Below are positions 19,324 through 28,105 of a stretch of DNA of 64,000 nucleotides, one piece after another. Position numbers and translations under genes: made by a program. The stretch lies in NCBI GenBank assembly GCA_026692665.1, contig JAPLOF010000039.1, forward strand, positions 1 through 64,000, in the 5' to 3' direction. The notes below the pieces were generated by a model, which did not search any database, was not told the origin of the DNA, and was given only the letters and a program-made list of their open reading frames with translations. The DNA is from Planctomycetota bacterium. Its GTDB lineage: Bacteria > Planctomycetota > UBA1135 > GCA-002686595. The stretch's first letter is position 1, and each line of letters begins with the position of its first letter.

Positions 19324-20610
19324 TCAGGAGGGAGTCGTGATCTTGGCGTTCTGGCGCAGGAACTGGCGCACCTTGCGTTCCAGGATCTCGACCGCCATCT
19401 GATCGAAGAGCTTGTTCTTCGTGTAGTACTCGCGGACCTCCTCGAGCTGCGCGCGGTTGCGCGTGGCGATCGTCTGGAGCTCCGCTTCCATGTCCTCGCG
19501 CGTGACGAGCAGCTTCTCGCGCTCGCCGATCGTCTGCACGAGGAACAGCGCGCGCAGGCCCTTCGCCGCGGCCTCTTCGGCCTGCGGGCGCTGGCCCTCG
19601 ATCGTCTCCTTGATCTTCTCGTCCGGCACGCCCTGCTGCTGCATCTCGCGTCCAGCGCTCTCCAGGCGCGCACGCGTCTGCTCGTCGAGCATCATCTTGG
19701 GCAGCTCGACCACGTGCTGCGAGAGCAGGTCATCGAGGAGCTTGCTCTCGATGCGCGCGTCCTCCTGCTGCTGCTTGGCCTCGGTCAGTCGCTCGCGCAC
19801 GAAGACCTTCAACGCCGCGTCGTCCGCGACGTTCAGCATCTTGCGGATCTCCTCGTCCGTCGGAGGGATCATGCGGAAGGCCTGCTTGACCTCGATCTGG
19901 GTCGTGCCCGGCTTGCCGCGCAGGCTCTCCTCGGGGAAATCCTGCGGGAAGGTCATCGCGATCGAGCGCGTCTCGCCGTCCTTGACGCCCGCGAGCCCAC
20001 GCTCGAACTCCGGGGCTTCGATGCCCGGCGTCGGCGTCTTGGGCGACAGGCGCAGGTTGTCGCGCTCGAGAATGGTCCGGTCGCCTTCCTTCCAGGTGAC
20101 CTTGCAGACCGCCATGCCGTCGGCCGGCAGACCGGCGTCGCCGGCCGGCTCGGGGCGGCTCTGCTGCGCCTTGAGGTTCTCGATGGCGTTCGCGACCTCG
20201 GCGTCCATGACGGGCTCGAGCTCGCTCTCGACCGCGAGACCCTTGTAGTCCTTCAGGTCGATCTCGGGCCGCAGGCTGACTTCGAAGCCGCAGTCCCAGT
20301 CGACGCCGTCCAGGATCTTCACGTCGTCCAGGTTCACGCGCTGGAAGCCGACGATCTTGAGGTCCTTCTCTTTCACCGCCTGGTCGTACGCCTGCCGCAC
20401 GAAGTGCTCGACGGCGTCGTTCTTGAGCTGCGGTCCGTACTGCTTCTCGACGACCTGCAGCGGGACCTTGCCCGGCCGGAAGCCCTTCATGTTCGCGTTC
20501 GACGCGAGGTTCTGGAGACCGCGCTTGTACGTCGCCTGGAACTCGGGGCTCGGGACGGTGAACTGGATGCGGGCCTGGCAGGGGCCGAGTCGTTCGACGG
20601 TGACTTGCAC
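19324..20610 (-). CDS. tig: Trigger factor
   Basis: 428 residues from GTG 20610, matching family length. It is the ribosome-associated chaperone that binds nascent chains, with a peptidyl-prolyl isomerase domain. The N-terminal ribosome-binding domain carries the signature GFRPGKVP. The FKBP-like middle ([20 protein letters not shown] and [16 protein letters not shown]) is followed by the helical C-terminal arm domain ([15 protein letters not shown] and QTARARLES-like region). An ATG farther upstream would add about 50 Arg/Pro-rich residues that do not fit the family. No Shine-Dalgarno is visible. The 252 bases upstream hold no gene I can support. Confidence 0.94.
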   Translation of the reverse strand: MQVTVERLGPCQARIQFTVPSPEFQATYKRGLQNLASNANMKGFRPGKVPLQVVEKQYGPQLKNDAVEHFVRQAYDQAVKEKDLKIVGFQRVNLDDVKILDGVDWDCGFEVSLRPEIDLKDYKGLAVESELEPVMDAEVANAIENLKAQQSRPEPAGDAGLPADGMAVCKVTWKEGDRTILERDNLRLSPKTPTPGIEAPEFERGLAGVKDGETRSIAMTFPQDFPEESLRGKPGTTQIEVKQAFRMIPPTDEEIRKMLNVADDAALKVFVRERLTEAKQQQEDARIESKLLDDLLSQHVVELPKMMLDEQTRARLESAGREMQQQGVPDEKIKETIEGQRPQAEEAAAKGLRALFLVQTIGEREKLLVTREDMEAELQTIATRNRAQLEEVREYYTKNKLFDQMAVEILERKVRQFLRQNAKITTPS

Positions 20611-20862
20611 GGGGGTACGGTCGGGGCTTGGCCCGCGCGGGGCCGGTCGTTCGGAAGGTCGTGGCGGTCGCCCCGCGGCGGGGTTCCCGGCCGTCCGCGG
20701 CGCGCGCGGTCGGCGTTCGAAGCGGCGGAAGGTACTCCGCGGCGGGCGGCCTCGTCCACCCATCGGATCGCGCAGGCCGCCGGATCGAATCCGAGGTCGA
20801 TTCGCGGACGCCTTTCGGAGGCCGGAAATCCGTTCCAGACCCGAGTCCCGTGCCCCCTGGCT

Positions 20863-21402
20863 TCAGCGCGGAGCTTCGACGAGGCCCGCGAGCCGCGCCA
20901 GACCGTCGTCGAAGTCGACCCCGAGCTTGGCCTCCAAGAGGCCCGCGAAGACGCGCATGATCGGGTTCCAGCCCAACTCGCCCCCGTCCCTCCAGGTGAT
21001 GCGCGTGCCCGCCGGGTCGGGAACCAGCGCCAGGGAGCCGCGCGTGCCCTGGTCGACCCCGCGGAAGAGGATCTCGTACTCGACGCCCGCCCCGGGGGTG
21101 GCTTGGACCAGCGTGAGCGAGCCGAAGCCCAGGAGCTGGCCTTCCCAGCTCATCCGCGATCCGGCGCCGCGCGGCGGACCGTCGAAGGTCACCTGGACGG
21201 ACGGATCGCGGGCCTTCGACCAGGGCGTCCAGGCGTCCCAGGTGCGAAGGTCCTCGAGGGTCTCCTGCACGCGCTCCGGCGGCGCGCGCAGGGTGCGCGA
21301 GCGCTCGACGGACCACGTGCGGGGCAGGAACGCCCCGATCACGACCACACCGATCACCAGGAAGCCGACGCCGAGGAGCAGGATGCGCAGGAGACGGAGC
21401 AT
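20863..21402 (-). CDS. SRPBCC-fold protein with N-terminal membrane anchor
   Basis: 179 residues from ATG 21402. One hydrophobic helix (RILLLGVGFLVIGVVVIGAF) is followed by a START/SRPBCC domain: RSRTLRAPPERVQETLEDLR and WDAWTPWSKARDPSVQV, then GSRMSWEG and ITWRDGGELGWNPIMRVFAG. This is the pattern of the polyketide cyclase/dehydrase group that binds a hydrophobic ligand. No specific substrate can be assigned. It is divergent from the SUOX-like gene at 21491, with 88 bases between. Confidence 0.85.
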   Translation of the reverse strand: MLRLLRILLLGVGFLVIGVVVIGAFLPRTWSVERSRTLRAPPERVQETLEDLRTWDAWTPWSKARDPSVQVTFDGPPRGAGSRMSWEGQLLGFGSLTLVQATPGAGVEYEILFRGVDQGTRGSLALVPDPAGTRITWRDGGELGWNPIMRVFAGLLEAKLGVDFDDGLARLAGLVEAPR

Positions 21403-21490
21403 GGAGGGGGACCGGGCGGGCGGATACCCTACCCGGCGCCGCGCGTCCGACAAGGACTGGCTGGTCCCGCACCGCGCGCCGCTCGATTCC

Positions 21491-21958
21491 GTGACTGAAA
21501 CTCCCCATCTCCTCCTGGCGGGCGCGCTCCAGGCCGGCGATCTGCGCCTCGCGGCGGCCGAGATGGCCGCCCTGCCGGCGGCCGCCCAGGTCCCCGACGT
21601 CGGAGCGCTCGTGCCGGGGCGCAAGGGCCGCGGCGTGCGCCTGTCGGCGCTCCTGGAGCGCGCGCGTCCGACCCCGGCTGCGCGCTACCTGAACATCGAA
21701 TCGCGCGACCCTTCGTTCGCGGTCTCCGTGCCGCTCGACGAGGTGCGCGCGGTTGCGATCGTCGTGTACGAACTCGCCGGCGCTCCGCTCGCGCCGGCGC
21801 AAGGCGGACCGTTCCGCCTGCTCGTGTGCGGACACCCCGACGAGTGCCTGAACGTCAAGGAACTCGCCCGACTCGAACTCAGCCCGACCCCCGGCCGCGA
21901 TACGCGTCCGAAGGACGACGCGGAACACGCCGCCCTGCACAGGAAGAACAAGCACTGA
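21491..21958 (+). CDS. SUOX-fold (molybdopterin-binding-like) protein, first copy
   Basis: 155 residues from GTG 21491. It resembles the Moco-binding core of the sulfite oxidase/MsrP family: an MAALPAA segment, KGRGVRLSALLERA, AVAIVVYELAGAPLAPAQGG and PFRLLVCGHPDECLNVKELA. The cofactor-ligand cysteine expected in an HCxxGW-like motif is absent (the region reads PDVGALVPG), so Moco binding is doubtful. It is followed one base later by a paralogue, so the pair probably forms one unit and possibly a heterodimer. Confidence 0.7.
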   Translation: MTETPHLLLAGALQAGDLRLAAAEMAALPAAAQVPDVGALVPGRKGRGVRLSALLERARPTPAARYLNIESRDPSFAVSVPLDEVRAVAIVVYELAGAPLAPAQGGPFRLLVCGHPDECLNVKELARLELSPTPGRDTRPKDDAEHAALHRKNKH

Positions 21959-21959
21959 C

Positions 21960-22544
21960 ATGTTCTGGCTCTCGAAACCCTTCCGCTACGTCGAAGCCCG
22001 TCCTGGTCTCCTCGGTGTCGGCGGCATCGTCGACCTGCCGTCGTTCGGTCTCACGTACGACGAACTGGCGTCCTTCCCGGCCGAGTACCAGGTGCCGAAC
22101 GTGGGCGCCTACGCGTCGCAGGCCAAGCTCGGCACCGCGCCGATCCGGGGCGTGCGCCTCGCGGCGCTCCTGAAGCACGTCGGCGCCCATCCCGAAGCGA
22201 TCCTGGTGAACGTGAAGAGCCGCAGCGGCTTCGTGGGCACGCTCTGGCGTCGCGAGATCGAGCCGCTGGCCATCGTGGCCTACGCGCGCGACGGGAAGCC
22301 GCTCTCGGCGGAGCTGGGCGGGCCTTTCCGCCTGGTCGTGCCGGGCCTCCACGACGAGGCGCGCGACGTGTGGGACCTGGCCGTCATCGAGTTCAGCGAC
22401 AAGCCCGCGTCGAAGCCGCGCAACGGTCGCGGCACGGCGCCGACGCACTCTTCGCAACCGGGCGAGGTGCAAGGCGGGCTTTCGCGGTCGTCGCTCGACC
22501 CCGCCGATCCGCGCGGGATCGTGGTGCCGCCGCCGATGCAATGA
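21960..22544 (+). CDS. SUOX-fold (molybdopterin-binding-like) protein, second copy
   Basis: 194 residues. Same fold as its upstream neighbour: GIVDLPSFGLTYDELASFPA, IRGVRLAALLKHVG, PLAIVAYARDGKPLSAELGG and PFRLVVPGLHDEARDVWDLA. Here too the region that normally holds the Moco-ligating cysteine lacks one (VPNVGAYASQAK). A C-terminal extension of about 40 residues is polar and probably disordered. There is no signal peptide, so both copies seem to be cytoplasmic. Unlike MsrP, no membrane or haem partner is nearby. Confidence 0.75.
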   Translation: MFWLSKPFRYVEARPGLLGVGGIVDLPSFGLTYDELASFPAEYQVPNVGAYASQAKLGTAPIRGVRLAALLKHVGAHPEAILVNVKSRSGFVGTLWRREIEPLAIVAYARDGKPLSAELGGPFRLVVPGLHDEARDVWDLAVIEFSDKPASKPRNGRGTAPTHSSQPGEVQGGLSRSSLDPADPRGIVVPPPMQ

Positions 22545-22568
22545 AGTCCGCGGCTCGGCCGCGCGGAA

Positions 22569-22609
22569 ACACCGAGGCCCCGCGGCGCGCCAGGCGTCCC
22601 GGGGCCTCG
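22569..22609. terminator. Bidirectional hairpin terminator
   Basis: A 12-bp perfect stem, ACCGAGGCCCCG (22569-22580) with CGGGGCCTCGGT (22598-22609), and a 17-base loop. It lies between the convergent SUOX-like and outer-membrane-barrel genes. Confidence 0.75.
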
Positions 22610-22625
22610 GTCGCTCCCGTCCGGA

Positions 22626-23453
22626 CTAGAACGCGTACGTGAGGTAGCCGAACAGGCCGTTCTGCGCGTACTTCACGTTCCCTTCCAGGTCGATTTCCTG
22701 GCCGTCCGCTTCGATCCCGAGGCGGAAGCTCTCGAACCCGAGGCCGATACCCAAGTGCTTCCAGGGGTACCACTCGACGCCCAGGTAGATGTCGGCCAGG
22801 CTTCCCGTGTAGCCGCCGTACTCGAGGTAGAAGAGGTCCACGCTCTGCTTCAGGAAGAACTCGGGCGTGATGGCGATGTCCGCGTGCAGCCCGACCACGG
22901 GCAGCGGGGCCGTGAAGTCCGAGCTCTCGCTGCTCGAGACGCCCTGGAACTTGAAGCTGAACGGCATCGTGTAGAGGCCGAAGGCCGCGGAGAGGTCCAG
23001 GCGCTCGTCCATGATGAACGAGTACGAGTACGACGCCCGGAGGATGCTGAGCGAGGATTCCAGCCCCACCTTGGTGCCCTGCGTGAACGTCGTGTCCCCG
23101 ACGGTGATGTCCTCCTCGAGGACCTTGGACGCCGAGCGGTCGGACTTGATCCAGTCCAGCGAGACCTTGTGCCGCGACGTCTCGCCGAACCGCCAGTACC
23201 CGCCGACGCGCACGTCCTGGGTCTTGGTGTCCAGGCCCAACGCGTCCTCGAGGTTGACCTCGAGACCGAGACCCGCGGCTTCGGAGCCGAGCCGGACAGT
23301 GCTGTCGTAGCGATTCAGGAAACCGCCGAGATAGATGCCGCCGCGTTTCCAGGGCAGATCGCTCCCCGTGTCCGTGTCGCTCGCGGCCGCGGCGGTGGAC
23401 AGGGCGCCCAGGGCGCAAGCGAGCATCAACCAGGCAGGCAGGGTGGTTCGCAT
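22626..23453 (-). CDS. Outer-membrane beta-barrel protein
   Basis: 275 residues with a signal peptide (ACALGALSTAAAAS). The mature part alternates polar and hydrophobic residues in strands (GGIYLGGFLNRYDSTVRLG, RVGGYWRFGETSRHKVSLDW, ASYSYSFIMDERLDLSAAFG, DIYLGVEWYPWKHLGIGLGF), and the last residue is phenylalanine (GYLTYAF), the BAM recognition signal. About 10-12 strands could be formed. Its function (porin or surface adhesin) cannot be told. It supports a Gram-negative-type outer membrane. Confidence 0.85.
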   Translation of the reverse strand: MRTTLPAWLMLACALGALSTAAAASDTDTGSDLPWKRGGIYLGGFLNRYDSTVRLGSEAAGLGLEVNLEDALGLDTKTQDVRVGGYWRFGETSRHKVSLDWIKSDRSASKVLEEDITVGDTTFTQGTKVGLESSLSILRASYSYSFIMDERLDLSAAFGLYTMPFSFKFQGVSSSESSDFTAPLPVVGLHADIAITPEFFLKQSVDLFYLEYGGYTGSLADIYLGVEWYPWKHLGIGLGFESFRLGIEADGQEIDLEGNVKYAQNGLFGYLTYAF

Positions 23454-23566
23454 CGAGGGGGGGCTCCGTCCGGAACGTCGGTGGGGGGCGTGTCGCCCGC
23501 AGGGTGGAAAGGCTGCCCGGTGGTGTCAAGCAGGCCGTCCCGTCCTGGGCCGAGTGCGGGCGGAGC

Positions 23567-23595
23567 CTGCGCACTGCGGCGGGTCGGGTGCGCAG
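23567..23595 (-). terminator. Hairpin downstream of the 478-residue lipoprotein gene
   Basis: CTGCGCAC (23567-23574) pairs with GTGCGCAG (23588-23595) across a 13-base loop, 29 bases after the stop at 23624. Confidence 0.4.
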
Positions 23596-23623
23596 CCGAG
23601 ACGCGTTCCGTCGTGCGGCGTGC

Positions 23624-25060
23624 TCAAGGAGCCGCGTCGCGCGCGCGGCGTCGCCCGAGCGTGCGCACGAGCAGGACGGCCGCGGTCGTCGCGCCGATCG
23701 CGATCAGCACGAGTCGCAGCGCCAGTCCGTAGGCCGACTCGACCGACCGATCCAGTCGCGCCGCCGTGTCGTCCACGCTCCGCTGCGCGGCGGGCAGGCT
23801 CCGATCGAGCATCGCGACCGCCGTGCTCAGCTCCTGGATGGCCTGCGTGACCTGCGCCGCGAGGGCTGTGTACTCGACCGGGTCGAAGGGCTTGCTCGGC
23901 GAACCCTCGGGCGATGACGCGCCCGCTCCGTCACCCTTCGACCCGGGCGGAGAGACGCGTGCGACGAACGCGTCCACGGATCGCGTGGTCGTGTCGAGCG
24001 CCTGCGACATGCGCGTGCCGGCGTCGAGGGTCGCTTCGACCTGCTTCAGGAGGTCCTGGGTCGGTGCCGACGTGCGCTCGAGGTCGGCGACGATGCCGGC
24101 GCGTTGTGCCGTCAGCTCGGCGGAGGCGCGGCGCAGGAGCGCATCCCCTTCGGTCCGGATCTGCTCGGGGAGCACCGCCGCCGTCGCGGCGACGCTCTCG
24201 GCCGCCAGCGAAGTGCGCTCGAGGTCGCGCAGTACACTCTGGATGTCAGGCTGCTCCGTGAGCTGCGACGTCAGGAGTTCGATCCGCCAGGCCAGGAGCC
24301 GGGGCGCTCGCTGCGCCAGGAACAGGCCGCGCTCGGCCAACTCCCTCGCGCGCGCCACCTCGCGAGCGGCCGGCTCGATCTTGTCGAGCGGGTCGAGGCC
24401 CAGCGTGCCGAGCAGACTGCCCGAAGCGTCCTTCTCGCTCTTCGGATGCGCCAGCTCCGTGAAGCGCGGCGCTCCCGACTTCACGAGCGTCTCGGAATCT
24501 GTCGCGGTCGCGCGCCATGCGGCCAGGGCTTCGCGCATCGCGGTGACCTGCTCGGATGAGAGCAGGCCCTCGGCCGCGGCGAGGCCCTGTGCCTCGAGTC
24601 GCTTCCACGCGTCGAGCATCGGCTGGTCGGCCGCGCCCAGGCGCGCTCGCCAGTAGGACTCGTGGGCCTGCGCTTCGTAGGCCGCGAGCGCCACGAGATC
24701 CGCCAATGCGGAGAGCGGACGCGGTTCCGTGGCCGCGGCCAGGGCGCGCTCCGCGGCCGCGATGCGGAACTGCAGGGCCTGGCGTGTTCCGAGCGCCGTG
24801 CCCTCCTCGCGCGCGTACAGGTAGGCCGCCACGTCGATCTGGACCACGAGGTCGTCGGCGAGAGCGGTGACCTCGCGCCGGGCGCGCTCGAGGTCGACGA
24901 CGGGCGCCGTGCTCGAACCGCCCGTCGCGACACCGAGGATCTCGCCCGGCGTGGCGACCACGCCCTCGGCGAGCCGGCAGGACGCGGTGGCGAGCGCGAG
25001 AACCGCGCCTGCGAGGCCGGTTGCGGCCCAAGGGCGCGGAATGGACGACGGCGTTCGCAT
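23624..25060 (-). CDS. Predicted lipoprotein with long helical body and C-terminal membrane segment
   Basis: 478 residues from ATG 25060. The signal ends LALATASC (lipobox). The body is almost entirely alanine-rich amphipathic helix (RREVTALADDLVVQIDVAAY; RFRIAAAERALAAA-type stretches; LPAAQRSVDDTAARLDRSVE), suggesting coiled coils. Residues about 445-465 form a hydrophobic helix (LALRLVLIAIGATTAAVLLV) followed by RTLGRRRARD, a positive stop-transfer tail. Lipid anchor plus C-terminal membrane helix would tether it at both ends. No family recognised; heptad-like helices before a terminal TM resemble the layout of methyl-accepting or prohibitin-like proteins only superficially. Confidence 0.7.
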   Translation of the reverse strand: MRTPSSIPRPWAATGLAGAVLALATASCRLAEGVVATPGEILGVATGGSSTAPVVDLERARREVTALADDLVVQIDVAAYLYAREEGTALGTRQALQFRIAAAERALAAATEPRPLSALADLVALAAYEAQAHESYWRARLGAADQPMLDAWKRLEAQGLAAAEGLLSSEQVTAMREALAAWRATATDSETLVKSGAPRFTELAHPKSEKDASGSLLGTLGLDPLDKIEPAAREVARARELAERGLFLAQRAPRLLAWRIELLTSQLTEQPDIQSVLRDLERTSLAAESVAATAAVLPEQIRTEGDALLRRASAELTAQRAGIVADLERTSAPTQDLLKQVEATLDAGTRMSQALDTTTRSVDAFVARVSPPGSKGDGAGASSPEGSPSKPFDPVEYTALAAQVTQAIQELSTAVAMLDRSLPAAQRSVDDTAARLDRSVESAYGLALRLVLIAIGATTAAVLLVRTLGRRRARDAAP

Positions 25061-25180
25061 CGGGTGCTGGGGCCAGGATGCCTCGCCGTGTCCGTCGCCA
25101 CCAGATCCGACATGCCGCGCGGGATCCAAGGCCGTGGTCGGCTGGCTTCCTCCGGAAGGCGAGCGGGCTCGTTCGAGCCG

Positions 25181-25224
25181 CGGGGCCCGGAAAACAGGAG
25201 GGCCCCGCGGCGCCGTGCGCCGCG
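25181..25224 (-). terminator. Two overlapping hairpins downstream of the DUF3332 gene
   Basis: CGCGGCGC (25206-25213), loop CGT, GCGCCGCG (25217-25224) is one hairpin. CGGGGCCC (25181-25188) with GGGCCCCG (25200-25207) is a second, sharing bases 25206-25207. Read leftwards they follow the DUF3332 stop by 47 bases. Confidence 0.55.
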
Positions 25225-25270
25225 AGGCCCCGTTCGTTCCAGCTCCGGTCTCGAGGAGACCGGGAGCGGA

Positions 25271-25528
25271 TCACATCTTCTTGTTCGGTTCGATGGGGTT
25301 CGAGCCGCCCCAGAACTCGATCGAGTTGAAGATGATGATGTCACCGAGATAGAAGAGGCCGTACACCGGGATGATGGTCAGGCCGAGGAAGATGCCCTCG
25401 TTGGCCCACTTGTTGTCGGTGACCGTCCGGTTCCAGTGGTGCAGGTTTTCCCAGGCGTTGTTGGGGCCGAGGCAGCTTGTGGTGGTCAGGCCAAGCGCCA
25501 GGGCGCAGCCGAGGAGCATCTTCTTCAT
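25271..25528 (-). CDS. DUF3332-family small lipoprotein
   Basis: 85 residues. The signal ends LTTTSC (lipobox). The mature protein is the DUF3332 pattern: WNRTVTDNKWANEGIFLGLT, then IIPVYGLFYLGDIIIFNSIE and FWGGSNPI. A central hydrophobic stretch may sit in or on the membrane. Function of the family is not known to me. The gene is alone, between two hairpins. Because it is short and strongly conserved in pattern it is unlikely to be spurious. Confidence 0.88.
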   Translation of the reverse strand: MKKMLLGCALALGLTTTSCLGPNNAWENLHHWNRTVTDNKWANEGIFLGLTIIPVYGLFYLGDIIIFNSIEFWGGSNPIEPNKKM

Positions 25529-25617
25529 GTGCGGTTCTTCTCCCTAGGAGGGATCGAGCGTGGGGGTGTCGTCGGCGGGCACCAGCGCGGCGACGAGCCG
25601 CGCCTGTCTCCCAGCCG

Positions 25618-25636
25618 CCCAGGGTGACACCCTGGG
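25618..25636 (-). terminator. Hairpin downstream of Nudix gene
   Basis: CCCAGGGT (25618-25625), loop GAC, ACCCTGGG (25629-25636): a perfect 8-bp stem, 13 bases after the Nudix stop codon. Confidence 0.5.
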
Positions 25637-25649
25637 TATGAGGGGGGCG

Positions 25650-26282
25650 TTATAGCGGTCGGGCCTGGCCGGATCCAGCCCGGAGGCGCCCCGGCTGGCC
25701 CTCGACTCCGAAGGCGGCTTCGAACAGGCGCTGGACGGACCCATCGGTGGGAATCCGTACCAACTCGTCCGGCCGGAACCAGCGCAGCGCCAGGGACTCC
25801 TCGCTCAGGGCCTCCACGCAGCCGGGAGGAGCCAGCACGAGGAAGCGGGTGTCCAGGTGCCAGTGCTCGGGCTCGCCCGGGCGCGCGGGGATCGCGTGCA
25901 CGTCGACGTCCAGCGGGTGCGGGTCGATGCGGAGGTCGGCGATGCCGCTCTCCTCGACCGCCTCCCGCAGGGCCGCGCGCGCGAGGTTCGCGTCGCCGTC
26001 GCAGTGGCCGCCCAGTTGCAGCCAGCGGCCGAGCTTCCGGTGGTGGGTCAGGAGCCCCGCGCCGCGTTCGGGATCCACGACGAGGACGCTGGCGGTGAGG
26101 TGACCTTCGAGTCGCGTGCGCCGGTGCGCGTCGGCGGGGTAGCGATCGATCCAGGCGACGATCCGGTCGCGTTCCAGGGCCTGCGCGGGGTTCCTCGGGG
26201 ACCAACCGGCGAGGAGCGCGCGCGCGAAGGAGGTCGAGGGCTCCTCCCGGAGGGCGTCGAGAGCGAGGAGGGGGGAGGTCAT
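25650..26282 (-). CDS. Nudix hydrolase
   Basis: 210 residues. Nudix enzymes cleave nucleoside diphosphates linked to another moiety using Mg2+ held by the Nudix helix. The box is GGHCDGDANLARAALREAVE then ESG; the REAVEESG half is canonical while the first glutamate is alanine, as in the GGHxDGD subfamily. The following segment IDPHPLDVDVHAIPARP and HLDTRFLVLAP fit this subfamily. Substrate unknown. The N-terminal 50 residues precede the fold and are helical. Confidence 0.88.
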   Translation of the reverse strand: MTSPLLALDALREEPSTSFARALLAGWSPRNPAQALERDRIVAWIDRYPADAHRRTRLEGHLTASVLVVDPERGAGLLTHHRKLGRWLQLGGHCDGDANLARAALREAVEESGIADLRIDPHPLDVDVHAIPARPGEPEHWHLDTRFLVLAPPGCVEALSEESLALRWFRPDELVRIPTDGSVQRLFEAAFGVEGQPGRLRAGSGQARPL

Positions 26283-26374
26283 GGCCGCTCGGGCCGTCGC
26301 TCGGGGAGCTCCGACGTAGTCCGAAGGCCGCTCGGGTGTGGTCGGTCCTCACCGCGTCGGTCGCAATTCCAGCG

Positions 26375-26398
26375 GTCGTGCGCGCAGGCGCGCACGAC
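26375..26398 (-). terminator. Hairpin abutting the ettA stop codon
   Basis: GTCGTGCGCG (26375-26384), tetraloop CAGG, CGCGCACGAC (26389-26398): a perfect 10-bp stem. Its last base is also the last base of the ettA TAG. Confidence 0.65.
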
Positions 26399-28053
26399 TA
26401 GGCCCGCAGCAGTTGCCGGTACCGACCCGCCTTCGACTTCGCGCCCACGCCGCGCTTCTGCCGGTCCTTCAGCAGCCACTCGTGGAACTCCTCGTAATCG
26501 CCGGGGAAGTACACGATCCGATCCTCGTGGTCGTCGAACGAGAGGATGTGGGTCGCGACGCGGTTCAGGAAGTACCGGTCGTGGGTCACGACGATCGCGG
26601 AACCCGTGTACTCCTGGATCGCCTCCTCGAGCACGCGCAGCGTCTCGAGGTCGAGGTCGTTCGTCGGTTCGTCGAGCAGCAGCACGTTGGCCGGCTCCCG
26701 GAGCATCTTCGCCAGGAGGACGCGGTTGCGCATTCCCCCGGAGCACTCGCCGAGCAGCTTCTGCTGGTCCTCGCCCTTGAAGTTGAAGCGCGCCACGTAT
26801 GCGCGGCCGTCCAGCGTCTTGTTGCCGAAGGGGATCTGCGGGTTGCCCTCGCAGATGTTGTCGTAGACCGACTTGTCGTCGTGCAGCACTGTGCGCGACT
26901 GGTCGAGCCAGACCATCTTCACCGTGGAGCCGATGGTGACCGTGCCCGAGTCGGGCTTCTCGCGGCCCGTGATCATCTTGAGCAGCGTGGTCTTGCCGCG
27001 CCCGTTCGGGCCGATGATGCCGAGGACGCCACCCGGCGGGAGCTCGAACGTGAGGTCCTTGATCAGGACGCGCTCGCCGTAGCCCTTCGTGACGTGGGAG
27101 AGATCGAAGACCTTGTCGCCCAGGCGCGGGCCGGGCGGGATGCGCAGCTCGATCGCCTCCAGCGCGTCTTCGGCCTTCTGCTGCACGAGCTCGGAGAAGC
27201 GCGCGAGGCGTGCCTTGCTGCGTCCCGTGCGCGCCTTCGGCGTGGAGCGCTTCCACTCGAGCTCGCGCGCGATGACCTTCTCGCGCGCTTCGCTCTGGCC
27301 GCGCTTCGTCTCGTTCTCCCTCTGCTTCTGCTCGAGGTAGTCCGAGTAGTTGCCCTTGTACGGACGCCCGAGGCCGCGCTCGATCTCGAGCATCCAGCCG
27401 ACGACGTTGTCGAGGAAGTACCGGTCGTGGGTGATCAGGATGACCGAGCCCTGGTAGGCCTTCAGGTGCTCCTCGAGCCACTCGACCGCGTCCGTGTCGA
27501 GGTGGTTCGTGGGCTCGTCGAGCAGCAGCATGTCGGGACGCTGCAAGAGCAGCTTGCACAGCGCGACGCGGCGTCGCTCGCCGCCCGACAGCTTCTTCAC
27601 GTCGGCATCGAACGCCGGGAGTCCGAGCGCGTCGGCCGCCTGCTCCAGGCGGCTATCGAGCTCCCAGATCTCCTTGTGGTTCATCTCCTCGAGGAGCTTC
27701 TCGTACTCCTCGCCCATGTCGCCCGACTCGGTCAGCTCGTTGAAGCGCTTCTCGACCGCGAGCAGCGGGGCCATGGCCTCGCGCAGGTTTCCGAGCACGT
27801 CCAGCGCGTCGTTCAGCGGCGGCTCCTGGGACAGGTAGCCGATCGACAGCTCGCCGACGGCCTTGGCCGTGCCCTCGAACTGCTTGTCCTCGCCGGCGAT
27901 GATCCGCAGCAGCGTCGACTTGCCGGCGCCGTTGTTCCCGATGATGCCGATCTTGGCACCCTCCAGGAACGAGAGCGTGATGCCCTTCAGGACGACCTTG
28001 AGGCCGTAGTGCTTCTGCAGGTCCTGGATCTGGTAGATGATCTTGTCGGCCAT
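26398..28053 (-). CDS. ettA: Energy-dependent translational throttle protein EttA (ABC-F)
   Basis: 551 residues from ATG 28053, the normal EttA length. A soluble tandem ABC ATPase that binds the ribosomal E site and gates translation with ADP/ATP. Domain 1: Walker A GNNGAGKS (39-46), signature LSGGERRRV, Walker B MLLLDEPTNHLD. The linker carries the EttA-type arm and basic stretch (KRSTPKARTGRSKARLARF). Domain 2: Walker A GPNGRGKT, Walker B VLLLDEPTNDLD. The second signature reads CSGGMRNRV in place of LSGGE, an unusual change. Both catalytic glutamates are kept. Preceded by a promoter-like pair and followed by a hairpin; monocistronic. Confidence 0.94.
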   Translation of the reverse strand: MADKIIYQIQDLQKHYGLKVVLKGITLSFLEGAKIGIIGNNGAGKSTLLRIIAGEDKQFEGTAKAVGELSIGYLSQEPPLNDALDVLGNLREAMAPLLAVEKRFNELTESGDMGEEYEKLLEEMNHKEIWELDSRLEQAADALGLPAFDADVKKLSGGERRRVALCKLLLQRPDMLLLDEPTNHLDTDAVEWLEEHLKAYQGSVILITHDRYFLDNVVGWMLEIERGLGRPYKGNYSDYLEQKQRENETKRGQSEAREKVIARELEWKRSTPKARTGRSKARLARFSELVQQKAEDALEAIELRIPPGPRLGDKVFDLSHVTKGYGERVLIKDLTFELPPGGVLGIIGPNGRGKTTLLKMITGREKPDSGTVTIGSTVKMVWLDQSRTVLHDDKSVYDNICEGNPQIPFGNKTLDGRAYVARFNFKGEDQQKLLGECSGGMRNRVLLAKMLREPANVLLLDEPTNDLDLETLRVLEEAIQEYTGSAIVVTHDRYFLNRVATHILSFDDHEDRIVYFPGDYEEFHEWLLKDRQKRGVGAKSKAGRYRQLLRA

Positions 28054-28065
28054 GGGAGGGCGAAT

Positions 28066-28094
28066 AGGATACCGGCGCCGTGCGCGGGCGTGAA
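28066..28094 (-). promoter_or_regulatory. Promoter-like pair before ettA
   Basis: Minus strand: TTCACG (28094-28089), 17-base spacer, TATCCT (28071-28066). The start codon is 12 bases beyond the -10, so the leader would be very short. Confidence 0.4.
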
Positions 28095-28105
28095 GTCCGG
28101 TCGTC

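Noticed and set aside
20611..20862. A longer trigger factor starting at ATG 20763.
   Set aside because: The extra 51 residues are Arg/Pro-rich without family match; GTG 20610 gives the normal N-terminus.
25161..25190. GTTCGAGCC-like T-arm resembling a tRNA.
   Set aside because: No acceptor, D-arm or anticodon stems could be built around it; it lies in a terminator-rich gap.
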